Shown here piece by piece: positions 29,132 to 37,152 of a DNA stretch of 40,233 bases (its first letter is position 1; every line of letters begins with the position of its first letter). Location of the stretch: NCBI RefSeq assembly GCF_020907245.1, contig NZ_JAJJWH010000041.1, positions 1 to 40,233 of the forward strand. The letters run 5' to 3'. Position numbers and translations under genes: made by a program. Origin of the DNA: Pontibacter harenae. GTDB lineage: Bacteria > Bacteroidota > Bacteroidia > Cytophagales > Hymenobacteraceae. The notes under the pieces are model-generated. The model was given only the letters and a program-made list of their open reading frames with translations. It did no database searches and had not been told where the DNA came from.

Positions 29132-29494
29132 GTGGCAGCACCAACAAACAAGCATATACAAACAGGACAAAGCGGAGAAGACATAGCTGTGTTGTTTCTA
29201 CAACAGCAAGGATACTTTATTTTACAGCGAAACTACAGGCACAAGCGTGCAGAGGTAGACATTATTGCCCAGAAGGACAACTTGCTGGTTTTTGTGGAAG
29301 TGAAAACCAGAAGCACTGACAGGTACGGCTTTCCTGAAGAGGCAGTCAACTTTAAAAAAGAACAGCTGCTATTAACTGCCGCAGAGGAATTCATAGAGAA
29401 CTCTAACTGGCTTCACGATATCCGCTTCGATATCATTTCTATTACCCTAGGCACAAAACCTACTGTGCATCATATAGAGGATGCCTTTCACTAA
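29132..29494 (+). CDS. yraN: YraN family (UPF0102) predicted endonuclease
   Basis: A 120-residue protein with the PD-(D/E)XK-like core of the UPF0102 family: Gly-Glu16 near the N-terminus, AEVDIIA with Asp43, and VEVKTRS with Glu56 and Lys58. The biological role is poorly known; a nuclease linked to recombination or Holliday-junction work has been proposed. The start is GTG at 29132; no in-frame ATG precedes the conserved GQSGED stretch. It is divergent from lipB and convergent with the MORN lipoprotein gene. Confidence 0.88.
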   Translation: MAAPTNKHIQTGQSGEDIAVLFLQQQGYFILQRNYRHKRAEVDIIAQKDNLLVFVEVKTRSTDRYGFPEEAVNFKKEQLLLTAAEEFIENSNWLHDIRFDIISITLGTKPTVHHIEDAFH

Positions 29495-29554
29495 TCTCCT
29501 GCTCTGCCTGCAACCGCCAACTTTCTCAACAAGAACAGCCGAAGCTAAGAGCAA

Positions 29555-30481
29555 CTAGTTTTTGGCCTGCGAGCGGTTATCAAACTTATCTTTCTCATAG
29601 ATAAGCCTGCCGAAGCGATCGTACTCTTTTATAAGAACTGGCGCTGCAGGGGCTTCATAGGCTGTTTCTGGGTACTGGTACTCAAAGTGGCGGCGACCGC
29701 GCTGATCATGATATTTAGTCCAGACACCAACCTTACGGCCTTTTTCATATTTACCTGCCCATTGTATCTCACCGTTCTCATAAAAACGATAATAGGTACC
29801 TTTCACTTCTCCGTACTCATACGGTATCACCTCTTTTATTTGCTTGCCTGCTCCATCATAATAAACCACTTCTGCATCGCGCTGAAATCCTTTATCATAA
29901 TGAGTTTTGCCCACTAAAATACCGTTCTTATTGTATTGCTCCCAGCGCAGGTGCTTTGTGCCTACATAATAATAGCCTTCTTCTACCGTTTCGTCATCTA
30001 CGGTTTTCTTATAAGGACCGTGCAAAACTTTATAGCGCTCCGGGTCTGCGGTAGTAGTGGTACGGTATATTTTGCGCTGCTTTGTATCATAATAGTACTT
30101 TTCGGGTGCGTAGGCATTGGGCTCTTCATGCTCCGCTAAGTAGCTAAAGGTTTCCAAAGCTTCTGTATTGCCACGGCCTTTCTTCATAAAGCCGCGTTTT
30201 ACCTTATAGCCTAAGAAGTAGCGCTTGTTGCGCTTTTTCTTTCTCTTCTTTGTTTCTTCTTCCTTTCCATCATCCAAGGTCAAACTTGTTTCGGTAGATG
30301 GCTTAGCAGTATCGCCCGAAGCCAAAGCATCTTCAGGCTTGGCCCCGCTCTTTGCGCCCTCCTTTAGCTGAACTTGGTTAAGATTATAGTCGCTGTTCCA
30401 TTTAGGCTGACTACAGCCCCCCAGCCACAACATACCTGTACCTGCCAGCAAATAAAATACAACCCGAAGCAAATGACTCAT
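29555..30481 (-). CDS. MORN-repeat lipoprotein (YwqK-like)
   Basis: A 308-residue lipoprotein: signal peptide ending GGC (Cys23), a disordered Glu/Lys-rich region (about 30-87) with a very basic stretch of about ten residues near 77-87, then repeated Y-x(n)-G-x-Y/W units (about 130-285), for example GTYYRFYENG and GVWTKYHD. These are MORN_2-type repeats. Such proteins are often auto-named YwqK antitoxins, but no toxin gene is adjacent and the lipobox argues for an envelope role. Function unknown. A 15-bp tandem duplication sits directly before the start. Confidence 0.75.
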   Translation of the reverse strand: MSHLLRVVFYLLAGTGMLWLGGCSQPKWNSDYNLNQVQLKEGAKSGAKPEDALASGDTAKPSTETSLTLDDGKEEETKKRKKKRNKRYFLGYKVKRGFMKKGRGNTEALETFSYLAEHEEPNAYAPEKYYYDTKQRKIYRTTTTADPERYKVLHGPYKKTVDDETVEEGYYYVGTKHLRWEQYNKNGILVGKTHYDKGFQRDAEVVYYDGAGKQIKEVIPYEYGEVKGTYYRFYENGEIQWAGKYEKGRKVGVWTKYHDQRGRRHFEYQYPETAYEAPAAPVLIKEYDRFGRLIYEKDKFDNRSQAKN

Positions 30482-30487
30482 TTTATC

Positions 30488-30520
30488 AATTTTGAATAAC
30501 TGAATTTTGAATAACTGAAT
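30488..30520. repeat. 15-bp tandem repeat, 2.2 copies
   Basis: The unit AATTTTGAATAACTG occurs at 30488-30502 and again at 30503-30517, followed by AAT. It begins 7 bp upstream of the MORN lipoprotein ATG, so it lies in its leader or core promoter. The copies are identical, suggesting a recent slippage duplication. Confidence 0.8.
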
Positions 30521-30716
30521 GGCTCCACTTTACTTAGTGTGATCAATGCGCTAACGTTTGACTTTTATAAGACTTAACAGTGCAGCCGTTTAACTATCAG
30601 CATTCAACATATAAATTACAAACGTAAAGATGTTTACATTTCATATAACCACCAATACGATGTCGTAATTTGCCCCTATAACTATACCAAGAGGCTGTAA
30701 GTTTCATCTAAAAACA

Positions 30717-30744
30717 AAAGGCAGCGCCAAACAGCGCTGCCTTT
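30717..30744 (-). terminator. htpG terminator
   Basis: An 11-bp perfect stem (30717-30727 with 30734-30744, 6-nt loop CAAACA) with core GGCAGCGC. On the minus strand it is followed by a T-rich tract. It starts 30 bases after the htpG stop. Confidence 0.88.
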
Positions 30745-30774
30745 ACCAATAGGTTAAAATTTGTAAGGAATGTG

Positions 30775-32601
30775 TTATTCTTTGCCTAACAAGTCTACGC
30801 TGCGCTTTACAAAAGCTGTAAGCGCTGCACCAGAGAGCATGTTCTGAGAAAGCAATGCCAAGTCAAACGCCTGTCGGGCTACACTTTCTTTGCTATCTCC
30901 CTCTACTTTCAGAATGCGCTGGTTCAGGCTATGGTTTGCGTTTATAGTTACATTGTATGTATCTGGCATATCACCCATAAACATCATTCCGCCGCCACCT
31001 GAGCGGTTCATGTCTTTCATGCGGCGCATAAACTCTGGCAGAGTAATTATTACAGGGGCATCATCTGGCGACATAGGCGCTACCTCTACCTGCATGTGCT
31101 GGTTATTAATGGCCTGCTCGTAAACCTTTTTCAGGTCTTCCTTCTCTGTGTCGTTCAGTACACTTTCTTTTGTCTCGTCCTTCTCAATCAGCTTATCCAC
31201 TGTGTCGGAGTCAACACGCTTTAGAGTGGTTTTCTCCAGCTTCTGCTCCAGCAAGCCTATAAAGTGGCTGTCGATCATGGTATCGAGCTTCAGCACGTCG
31301 TAGCCGCGGTTCTTAGCGGCCTCCACGTAAGCATACTGCTTTTCGGCATCTGTTGTATACAGTAGCACCTGCTGTTCATTTTTATCTACCTGGTTTGCCT
31401 GCACAAAAGCTTTATACTCGTCTAAAGTATAGAATTTGCCTTCAGTGCTTTGCAGCAGCACAAAATCCTTTGCTTTGTCATAGAACTTGTCATCGCTCAG
31501 CATACCATACTTCACGAACACACTGATATCTTCCCAACTCTTCTCAAAAGCAGGTCTGTCTTTCTTATAGATTTCGTTCAGCTTGTCTGCCACCTTCTTC
31601 GTGATGTAAGTATTGATCTTCTTCACATTAGAATCAGCCTGCAGGAACGAACGGCTCACGTTAAGCGGAATGTCTGGCGAGTCGATGATGCCGTGCAGCA
31701 GCATCAGGAACTCTGGCACCACGTCTTTTACCTCATCGGTAATAAACACCTGGCGAGAGTATAGCTGAATTTTGTTGCGCTGCAGCTCAAACTCGTTTTT
31801 GATTTTCGGGAAGTACAGAATACCTGTAAGGTTGAACGGGTAATCTACGTTCAGGTGAATCCAAAACAATGGCGGCTCTGAGAACGGATACAGTTCCTTA
31901 TAGAACTCCTTATAGTCTTCGTCGGTAAGCTCAGAAGGCTGCTTGGCCCAAAGCGGTGTTGGATTGTTGATGACATCACCTTCGAACTCAATGGCAACTG
32001 GCAAGAACTTGCAATATTTTTCCAGAATGGTACGCAGGCGAGGCGCTTCCAAAAACTCATCAGAATCTTGTGCAACATGCAGTACCACATCTGTACCACG
32101 ACCCTCTTTCTCTGCATCTAAAATGGCAAATTCTGTGCTACCATCGCAAGTCCATTTGGCAGGCTCTGTACCCTCCTGGTAAGACTTTGTAATAATATCC
32201 ACATGCTCTGCCACCATAAAGGCGGAGTAGAAACCTAAACCGAACTGGCCAATGATCTCATTCTTGTCGGTAGTGTTTTCTTTGTAGCGCTCTACAAACT
32301 CTGTGGCACCCGAAAAAGCGATTTGGTTAATGTACTTTTTGATCTCTTCGGCCGTCATGCCTATGCCGTTATCGGAGATCGTAATTGTGCGGGCCTCTTT
32401 GTCAACCGCTACTTTTACTTTTAGCTCTCCCAGGTCGCCTGTATATTCGCCAATGGCAGACAAACGCTTAATTTTCTGAGTGGCATCTACAGCGTTACTT
32501 ACTAGCTCACGTAAGAAAATCTCGTGGTCTGAGTAAAGGAACTTTTTGATGATCGGAAAAATATTCTCGGTGTGGATCGAAATATTACCTCTTTCTTCCA
32601 T
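30775..32601 (-). CDS. htpG: Hsp90-family molecular chaperone
   Basis: ATP-dependent cytoplasmic chaperone. The N-terminal GHKL ATPase domain (about 1-220) shows ELVSNAVDA near 34, DNGIGM near 97 and GQFGLGFYSAF near 120. The middle domain includes LNVSRSFLQ (about 315-323), and a C-terminal dimerisation domain follows. The 608 residues are slightly fewer than the 624 of E. coli HtpG. It is a single-gene unit with its own terminator. No CIRCE element is seen in the 264 bp upstream. Confidence 0.97.
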   Translation of the reverse strand: MEERGNISIHTENIFPIIKKFLYSDHEIFLRELVSNAVDATQKIKRLSAIGEYTGDLGELKVKVAVDKEARTITISDNGIGMTAEEIKKYINQIAFSGATEFVERYKENTTDKNEIIGQFGLGFYSAFMVAEHVDIITKSYQEGTEPAKWTCDGSTEFAILDAEKEGRGTDVVLHVAQDSDEFLEAPRLRTILEKYCKFLPVAIEFEGDVINNPTPLWAKQPSELTDEDYKEFYKELYPFSEPPLFWIHLNVDYPFNLTGILYFPKIKNEFELQRNKIQLYSRQVFITDEVKDVVPEFLMLLHGIIDSPDIPLNVSRSFLQADSNVKKINTYITKKVADKLNEIYKKDRPAFEKSWEDISVFVKYGMLSDDKFYDKAKDFVLLQSTEGKFYTLDEYKAFVQANQVDKNEQQVLLYTTDAEKQYAYVEAAKNRGYDVLKLDTMIDSHFIGLLEQKLEKTTLKRVDSDTVDKLIEKDETKESVLNDTEKEDLKKVYEQAINNQHMQVEVAPMSPDDAPVIITLPEFMRRMKDMNRSGGGGMMFMGDMPDTYNVTINANHSLNQRILKVEGDSKESVARQAFDLALLSQNMLSGAALTAFVKRSVDLLGKE

Positions 32602-32721
32602 GTTTATATTTTAATTGTGGTTATCCAGAATTAATGTACTTCAGCAGCATTCAAATCCTGTTCCACAGCCGCTTCTTGTCCTTAAACAGTGACAGGTTGT
32701 CAGAAACAGACGCAACAGTCC

Positions 32722-32729
32722 TATATTTG
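32722..32729 (+). promoter_or_regulatory. Candidate -7 box (TATATTTG) for the His-rich/TonB locus
   Basis: Exact TAnnTTTG match on the plus strand, with a TTGT 21 nt upstream (32697-32700) as an imperfect -33. It implies a leader of about 130 nt. A second, near-consensus box (TATATTTT at 32837-32844) lies much closer to the start. Confidence 0.45.
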
Positions 32730-32798
32730 AAGCATTGCCTTATAAATTATGGCATAGTTCTTAAGCTTCTGCAGGCTGTAAGCATATAAACTCTCTTC

Positions 32799-32819
32799 TG
32801 CAAGAGATTGCAAATGCAA
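32799..32819. promoter_or_regulatory. Overlapping TGCAA/TTGCA dyads, possible metalloregulator operator
   Basis: Three half-sites occur in 21 bp: TGCAA (32799-32803), TTGCA (32808-32812) and TGCAA (32815-32819). They form two overlapping dyads with 4-nt and 2-nt spacers. The position, just upstream of the near-consensus -7 box at 32837-32844 and ahead of a putative metal-uptake locus, fits a Fur/Zur-type operator. No family-specific consensus was checked. Confidence 0.4.
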
Positions 32820-32865
32820 CAATGTGGAATTAATTTTATATTTTTAGTAGTTCCTATATCAGAAG

Positions 32866-33192
32866 GTGTCACGCATTGTAAAATATATCGCTCCGTTTCT
32901 GCTCTTGCTCTTTGTAAGAGTAATGATACCCGATGTGTTTTTGCTGCACCTGCACGAGCATGCGCACACTGATGATAAACTTACCCTAACTGACCATAAA
33001 AAGGCCCAGGTAAGCGAAAAGCATACGCACTGCCCTGTCGAGAACCTATTTGGCGCACCCTACCAGGGAAGTCTAACTGTTGTAAAACCACCTGCTGTAG
33101 CACACACAGCCATTTATAATGGTATTTATAAAGGTGACGCTCTTAGCACCTCTGTTTGTTACCTGCGCCTAAGAGGCCCTCCCTTGTCTTAA
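32866..33192 (+). CDS. Small His-rich membrane-anchored protein preceding a TonB receptor
   Basis: A 108-residue product from a GTG start, with one N-terminal hydrophobic segment (about 7-27) that is a signal anchor or uncleaved signal peptide. The following stretch is dense in metal-ligand residues: His28, 30, 32, 34, 44, 53, 55 and Cys56 (HTHCPVENLF). The C-terminus ends RLRGPPLS, a tail I recall from other small Bacteroidota proteins placed before TonB receptors. I infer periplasmic metal binding for the receptor that follows 129 bp downstream. No enzyme motif is seen. The very high His content and context are the evidence; the family name is unknown to me. Confidence 0.65.
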   Translation: MSRIVKYIAPFLLLLFVRVMIPDVFLLHLHEHAHTDDKLTLTDHKKAQVSEKHTHCPVENLFGAPYQGSLTVVKPPAVAHTAIYNGIYKGDALSTSVCYLRLRGPPLS

Positions 33193-33220
33193 TTCAGCAC
33201 TTAAGCTACCTTTCGTTTTA

Positions 33221-33243
33221 CAGATGCTTCTTTAAAGCATCTG
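33221..33243 (+). promoter_or_regulatory. Intercistronic hairpin before the TonB receptor gene
   Basis: A perfect 9-bp stem (CAGATGCTT at 33221-33229, AAGCATCTG at 33235-33243, 5-nt loop) lies between the His-rich gene and the receptor gene. It lacks a T tract. It could balance expression of the two genes; role inferred. Confidence 0.45.
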
Positions 33244-33321
33244 CCGTTATTCTTTACAGCCCATACTGTTTTTAAACAACAGTAGTAGACGAGGCTTATT
33301 AGTTTATTTTAGAAACCATCT

Positions 33322-35703
33322 GTGTTGATAAGATCTTGTTCCAGGCAATTTTTTGCCTGCTGCTTCCTATTTTTTCTTGCTAGCCAAACCGTGTTTGCTC
33401 AGGACGCACCCGAAGCTCCTGCAGAGGAAGCGAAGCAGGACTGCGGTCTAACACTATCAGGAAAAGTGATAGACCATGAAACTCGTGAGCCGCTGGTAGG
33501 TGCCACTATTTTTATTGAAAAGCTCAACAGAGCCACTGTTACCGATGAGTACGGAAATTATCATTTCCACCATTTGTGCCAGGGCAACTATGCCTTGCAC
33601 ATAACCTATGTCGGTTACGCAGAAGAGTCTCTGGACCTACGCATGACTTCTTCTACGGTACGAGACATGCCTTTGCATCTTACTGCCAAGCAATTAGGAG
33701 CCGTGCAAATAGTCGGTAGCCATATTACAGAACAGTCGCAAGCTGTAAGTACTCTCCAAGGCCGTGAACTAGAGGAGACACGAGGCCTTTCTTTAGGGGA
33801 ATCGTTGAAAAGGCTAACGGGAGTAAGCTCGATGCAAACAGGCCCAGGCATTTCTAAGCCTGTTATACACGGCCTGCACAGCAGCCGCATACTTATCCTG
33901 AACAACGGGGTGCGGCACGAGGCGCAACAATGGGGAGAGGAGCATGCGCCTGAAATTGACCAACTGAATGCCCAGGAAGTAAAAGTGATAAAAGGTGCTG
34001 CAGGTGTACGCTATGGCTCCGACGCTATCGGCGGTATTGTGGTTGTAAACCCTAAGCCTTTACCAGATTCTGCGGGTACTGCAGGCGAGGTACACCTTGT
34101 TGGCAGCACAAACAATCGCATGGGAACTGCATCGGCTATGATCGAAAGCAAACTCAGGCAGTTGCCACTCAGCTGGCGTTTACAGTCTTCTGTTAAAAAA
34201 GCTGGTAATGCCCGCACTCCCAACTATTACCTCGACAATACGGGCTTTGAGGAGCACAATATTTCAGCGGCTATCGCCTACAAAAAAGAAAGGTTTGGGA
34301 GCGAGCTGTACTATAGCAGATATGCTTCTAAAACTGGCGTGCTGTCTGCGGCTCATGTCGGCAACAAAGCTGATTTTGATAATGCTATGGCACGAGGCAT
34401 ACCTCTTAACGCAGAAGACGCCACTTTTTCTTATGATATTAACAGACCATACCAAGCTGTAACACACCAACTGCTTAAAGCCAGGGCATATTATAAAACA
34501 GGAGAAGCAGGAGAACTGCAGTTTACTTATGCGCTGCAGCAAAACATACGCGACGAGTACGATAAGCACGGCCCCCGCAATAACGAACGTGCCTTATTAG
34601 GCTTACCCGAACTGCACCTGGACTTGCAAACCCATACCACTGACCTTGTGTGGGAGCATCAGCCAATAGGTAGGTTTAAGGGCAGCTTTGGAGCTACGAC
34701 CATCTGGCAAAACAACACGACGCAGGGCCGCTACTTTATCCCATTTTACAAAAACTTTACAGCGGGTGTTTTCGGTGAAGAAAGATGGCGCAAGAACAAC
34801 CTGCAACTTGAGGCAGGCTTCCGCTACGACCACAAAGACCTTGACATCTCGAAGTGGGAGCAACAAGGGGTTTTCCGCACCTCTTATAGTTTTAACAATT
34901 TGTCTGGTAGCGTAGGAGCTTTGTATGATTTAGGCTATCACTTTATCCTGAGCGGCAATGTTAGTTATGCTTCCAGAGCGCCGCACCCTAACGAGCTTTT
35001 TGCGAATGGCATGCACCACGGCACGGGCACTTATGAGCTAGGAGACCCAAATCTGCAGTCTGAGAACGCCATTAACACGGTAGCAACTGTCAATTACCAC
35101 TCCAACCTCCGCCTGAACGGTGAACTGAGCCTGTACCACAACGCCATCAACAATTACATTTATAGACAAGTAGATCCGCTACAACCTGTTGTTGTAACAG
35201 TTAGAGGAACTCTCATCAATGAAGCTTATACCCAGACGAACGCCCGTTTCTGGGGAGCCGACTTAAACCTGGAGTACAACCTGACAGATGCTCTCACCAT
35301 CGAATTTAAAACAACTATTGTAAGGGCAAAAAACGAAACTACAAACGGCTACTTACCTAACATACCAGCCGACCGCACTGATAACTCTATACGCTACTCG
35401 TTCAACGACGCTGGCCGCCTGGCAAACAGTTACTTTTCTGTTGGTGGTTTGCTTGTAGCGGAACAGCATAGAGCCAACGTAGCAACAGAGCCTCTGCAGT
35501 TGCCTCCTGACGGTTACTTTTTGCTTCACGCAGAGGCTGGAACCAGAATTATGTTTGGCAATCAACCTGTAGACATAGGCATAACAGGTAGCAATCTTTT
35601 GAATACAGCGTATCGCGATTACCAAAACCGACTCCGTTATTATGCTGAAGAAGTGGGGCGCATGCTGTTATTCAGAGTAAAAGTGCCCCTTAATTTCATT
35701 TGA
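33322..35703 (+). CDS. TonB-dependent outer-membrane receptor, probable metal or metallophore uptake
   Basis: A 793-residue receptor with a signal peptide (about 1-26, ending VFAQ), an N-terminal CarboxypepD_reg-like domain (about 43-122), plug domain (about 135-235, with PVIHGLHSSRILILNNGV and YGSDAIGG) and a barrel to the C-terminus. The plug segment QQWGEEHAP (about 202-210) and the ANGMHHGTGTYELGDP region near 565 are rich in His, Glu and Asp. The start is GTG at 33322, or TTG at 33325; both give the same signal peptide. Together with the upstream His-rich protein and downstream acidic lipoprotein this suggests transition-metal (for example zinc) import, as for ZnuD-like receptors. The substrate is inferred, not shown. 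Confidence 0.87.
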   Translation: MLIRSCSRQFFACCFLFFLASQTVFAQDAPEAPAEEAKQDCGLTLSGKVIDHETREPLVGATIFIEKLNRATVTDEYGNYHFHHLCQGNYALHITYVGYAEESLDLRMTSSTVRDMPLHLTAKQLGAVQIVGSHITEQSQAVSTLQGRELEETRGLSLGESLKRLTGVSSMQTGPGISKPVIHGLHSSRILILNNGVRHEAQQWGEEHAPEIDQLNAQEVKVIKGAAGVRYGSDAIGGIVVVNPKPLPDSAGTAGEVHLVGSTNNRMGTASAMIESKLRQLPLSWRLQSSVKKAGNARTPNYYLDNTGFEEHNISAAIAYKKERFGSELYYSRYASKTGVLSAAHVGNKADFDNAMARGIPLNAEDATFSYDINRPYQAVTHQLLKARAYYKTGEAGELQFTYALQQNIRDEYDKHGPRNNERALLGLPELHLDLQTHTTDLVWEHQPIGRFKGSFGATTIWQNNTTQGRYFIPFYKNFTAGVFGEERWRKNNLQLEAGFRYDHKDLDISKWEQQGVFRTSYSFNNLSGSVGALYDLGYHFILSGNVSYASRAPHPNELFANGMHHGTGTYELGDPNLQSENAINTVATVNYHSNLRLNGELSLYHNAINNYIYRQVDPLQPVVVTVRGTLINEAYTQTNARFWGADLNLEYNLTDALTIEFKTTIVRAKNETTNGYLPNIPADRTDNSIRYSFNDAGRLANSYFSVGGLLVAEQHRANVATEPLQLPPDGYFLLHAEAGTRIMFGNQPVDIGITGSNLLNTAYRDYQNRLRYYAEEVGRMLLFRVKVPLNFI

Positions 35704-35761
35704 ATGTAAGTACAGTATTATTATTAATTTTTATTTTTTAACGATTAAAACCATTACAATT

Positions 35762-36307
35762 ATGAAAAAGCTATTTCGATCGTACCTTCCTGCACTTTTA
35801 ATGGGCAGCCTTCTTTTTTCGACAGCATGTAAAGATGACGATGATCCAACTCCTCCAGTAGAGACAGAAATGATAACTACTGTACAGCTAAACCTGATGA
35901 ACGAAGAGAAAGGTCTGAGCGCAGTTGCCTCCTGGAGAGATTTAGAGGGTGACGGAAACCCTGACACACAGGCTTTAACATTAAAGCCAAATGTTACTTA
36001 CACAGGTACTATCACATTTTTGGATGAGAACAAAAACCCTGTTGAGAACATAACTGAGGAAATAGAGGAAGAGGCAGAAGACCACCAGGTGTTCTATTCC
36101 AGCACTGCTCCTGGCCTTACAATTACTGCAACTGACCAGGATGCCAACCAACGTCCTGTAGGTTTAGAGTACACGCTGGTAACTACCTCCGAAGGTTCAG
36201 GAAACATAAGAATTGTACTAAAGCACCAGCCTGGCACCAAAAACGGAAACATAAATACTGGCGACACAGATGTTGATGTAATTATACCTGTTACAGTAGC
36301 TCAATAA
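35762..36307 (+). CDS. Acidic lipoprotein linked to the TonB receptor
   Basis: A 181-residue lipoprotein: signal peptide ending TAC (Cys23) followed by KDDDDPTPP, an Asp cluster that may help keep it at the surface or bind cations. The mature domain is beta-rich with RDLEGDGNPD (about 59-68), YTGTITFLDE and ITEEIEEEAEDHQVFY (about 99-114). I recall similar short proteins annotated as 'type 1 periplasmic binding fold' beside such receptors, but that label is not evident here. It follows the receptor gene by 58 bp and ends at a 26-bp terminator stem, so it closes the locus. Confidence 0.72.
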   Translation: MKKLFRSYLPALLMGSLLFSTACKDDDDPTPPVETEMITTVQLNLMNEEKGLSAVASWRDLEGDGNPDTQALTLKPNVTYTGTITFLDENKNPVENITEEIEEEAEDHQVFYSSTAPGLTITATDQDANQRPVGLEYTLVTTSEGSGNIRIVLKHQPGTKNGNINTGDTDVDVIIPVTVAQ

Positions 36308-36321
36308 ACAACCTTTTTAGT

Positions 36322-36378
36322 TTACATTTAAACAGGAAGAGCACCGCCAAAAGCGGTGCTCTTCCTGTTTAAATGTAA
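36322..36378. terminator. 26-bp perfect bidirectional terminator
   Basis: The arms 36322-36347 and 36353-36378 are perfect reverse complements around a 5-nt CAAAA loop. The GC core GAGCACCGC sits between A/T-rich outer parts. It lies between the convergent lipoprotein gene and the DUF3052-like/YdeI gene. Confidence 0.92.
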
Positions 36379-36390
36379 CATTGTCTATTT

Positions 36391-37023
36391 TCAAAACTTC
36401 TGTGTATCCTGCAGCATATTTATTGTTTTCTCGATACGCCTTGCTCGTGTCTCTGGTCTTTTTGCCTCCAGCACTGCCGCCACATGTTCTTTTTTATGTG
36501 TAAAAGATAACTCATTGAAAAGATCAATTAGCCCAGCCTTACCTAATGCCTCCTGCAAATCTTTAGGGGGAGTTACTGTGCGTGCATCTCTGTCAACACC
36601 TGGCAAATCGACACCCATTTTAGAAGGCTTCTTTCGGTTTGCTTTATGCACAAACCGCAACGCCGACCAAGTATCGTCTACAGCAATTTGCCGCACGCCC
36701 TCATAGCCCAACTCTTTTATAGCTGCCCAACCCTCATCCCGTGTTAAATCAGATGTAACTTTAGAAGTCTTTTTGGGATATGCTATCCAAAGCATACCTT
36801 CTGCTCTTAAAGCTGCTGTAGCCAAAGGAGCAAAGTGCTCCAACTCTGCTTTTTGGTGCACAAATAACTGTACCACATCATACACACTTCCCTCTGTTAT
36901 ACTTTCACTCACTGTCGCATCGTAGCCCTCTGTTATTAACTTTAGCGCCACCTGCTCTGGTGCATTCAGCAGCAAAAGGCTTTGTGCTGGCTTTAGCTGC
37001 AGTTTCTTTCCTAGTTCTCCCAT
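36391..37023 (-). CDS. DUF3052-like / YdeI-OmpD-associated (OmdA) two-domain protein
   Basis: A 210-residue soluble protein. The N-terminal half (about 1-130) resembles DUF3052: LLLLNAPEQVA, a GMLWIAYPKKTS strand (about 75-86), and DDTWSALRFV near the end. The C-terminal part (about 150-205) has NELSFTHKKEHVAAVLEAKRPETRARRI in sequence, the hallmark of the bacteriocin-protection YdeI/OmdA family. The function of both domains is unsettled; the family name derives from a protein linked to bacteriocin resistance. It is a single gene, divergent from the MFS transporter. Confidence 0.75.
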   Translation of the reverse strand: MGELGKKLQLKPAQSLLLLNAPEQVALKLITEGYDATVSESITEGSVYDVVQLFVHQKAELEHFAPLATAALRAEGMLWIAYPKKTSKVTSDLTRDEGWAAIKELGYEGVRQIAVDDTWSALRFVHKANRKKPSKMGVDLPGVDRDARTVTPPKDLQEALGKAGLIDLFNELSFTHKKEHVAAVLEAKRPETRARRIEKTINMLQDTQKF

Positions 37024-37123
37024 TTATAGTTCTCTGTTGTCTCTCCTACCTAATACGTCTAAATCATAATAAAGCGTTTTAGGCTCACGCCATCAACTCA
37101 TATTTTGCTTATTTCAGCTCAAC

Positions 37124-37137
37124 TCCTAAATTTAGGA
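37124..37137. promoter_or_regulatory. 14-bp perfect palindrome before the MFS gene
   Basis: TCCTAAATTTAGGA is self-complementary and ends 15 bases before the MFS ATG. Its symmetry and place suggest an operator for a dimeric regulator acting on the MFS gene; the regulator is unknown and none is encoded next to it. Confidence 0.5.
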
Positions 37138-37152
37138 ACACATATATAGTTT

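Noticed and set aside
29555..30481. YwqK-type antitoxin of a toxin-antitoxin pair
   Set aside because: The protein has a lipobox and MORN repeats and no small toxin-like gene is adjacent, so the antitoxin label would be an annotation carry-over.
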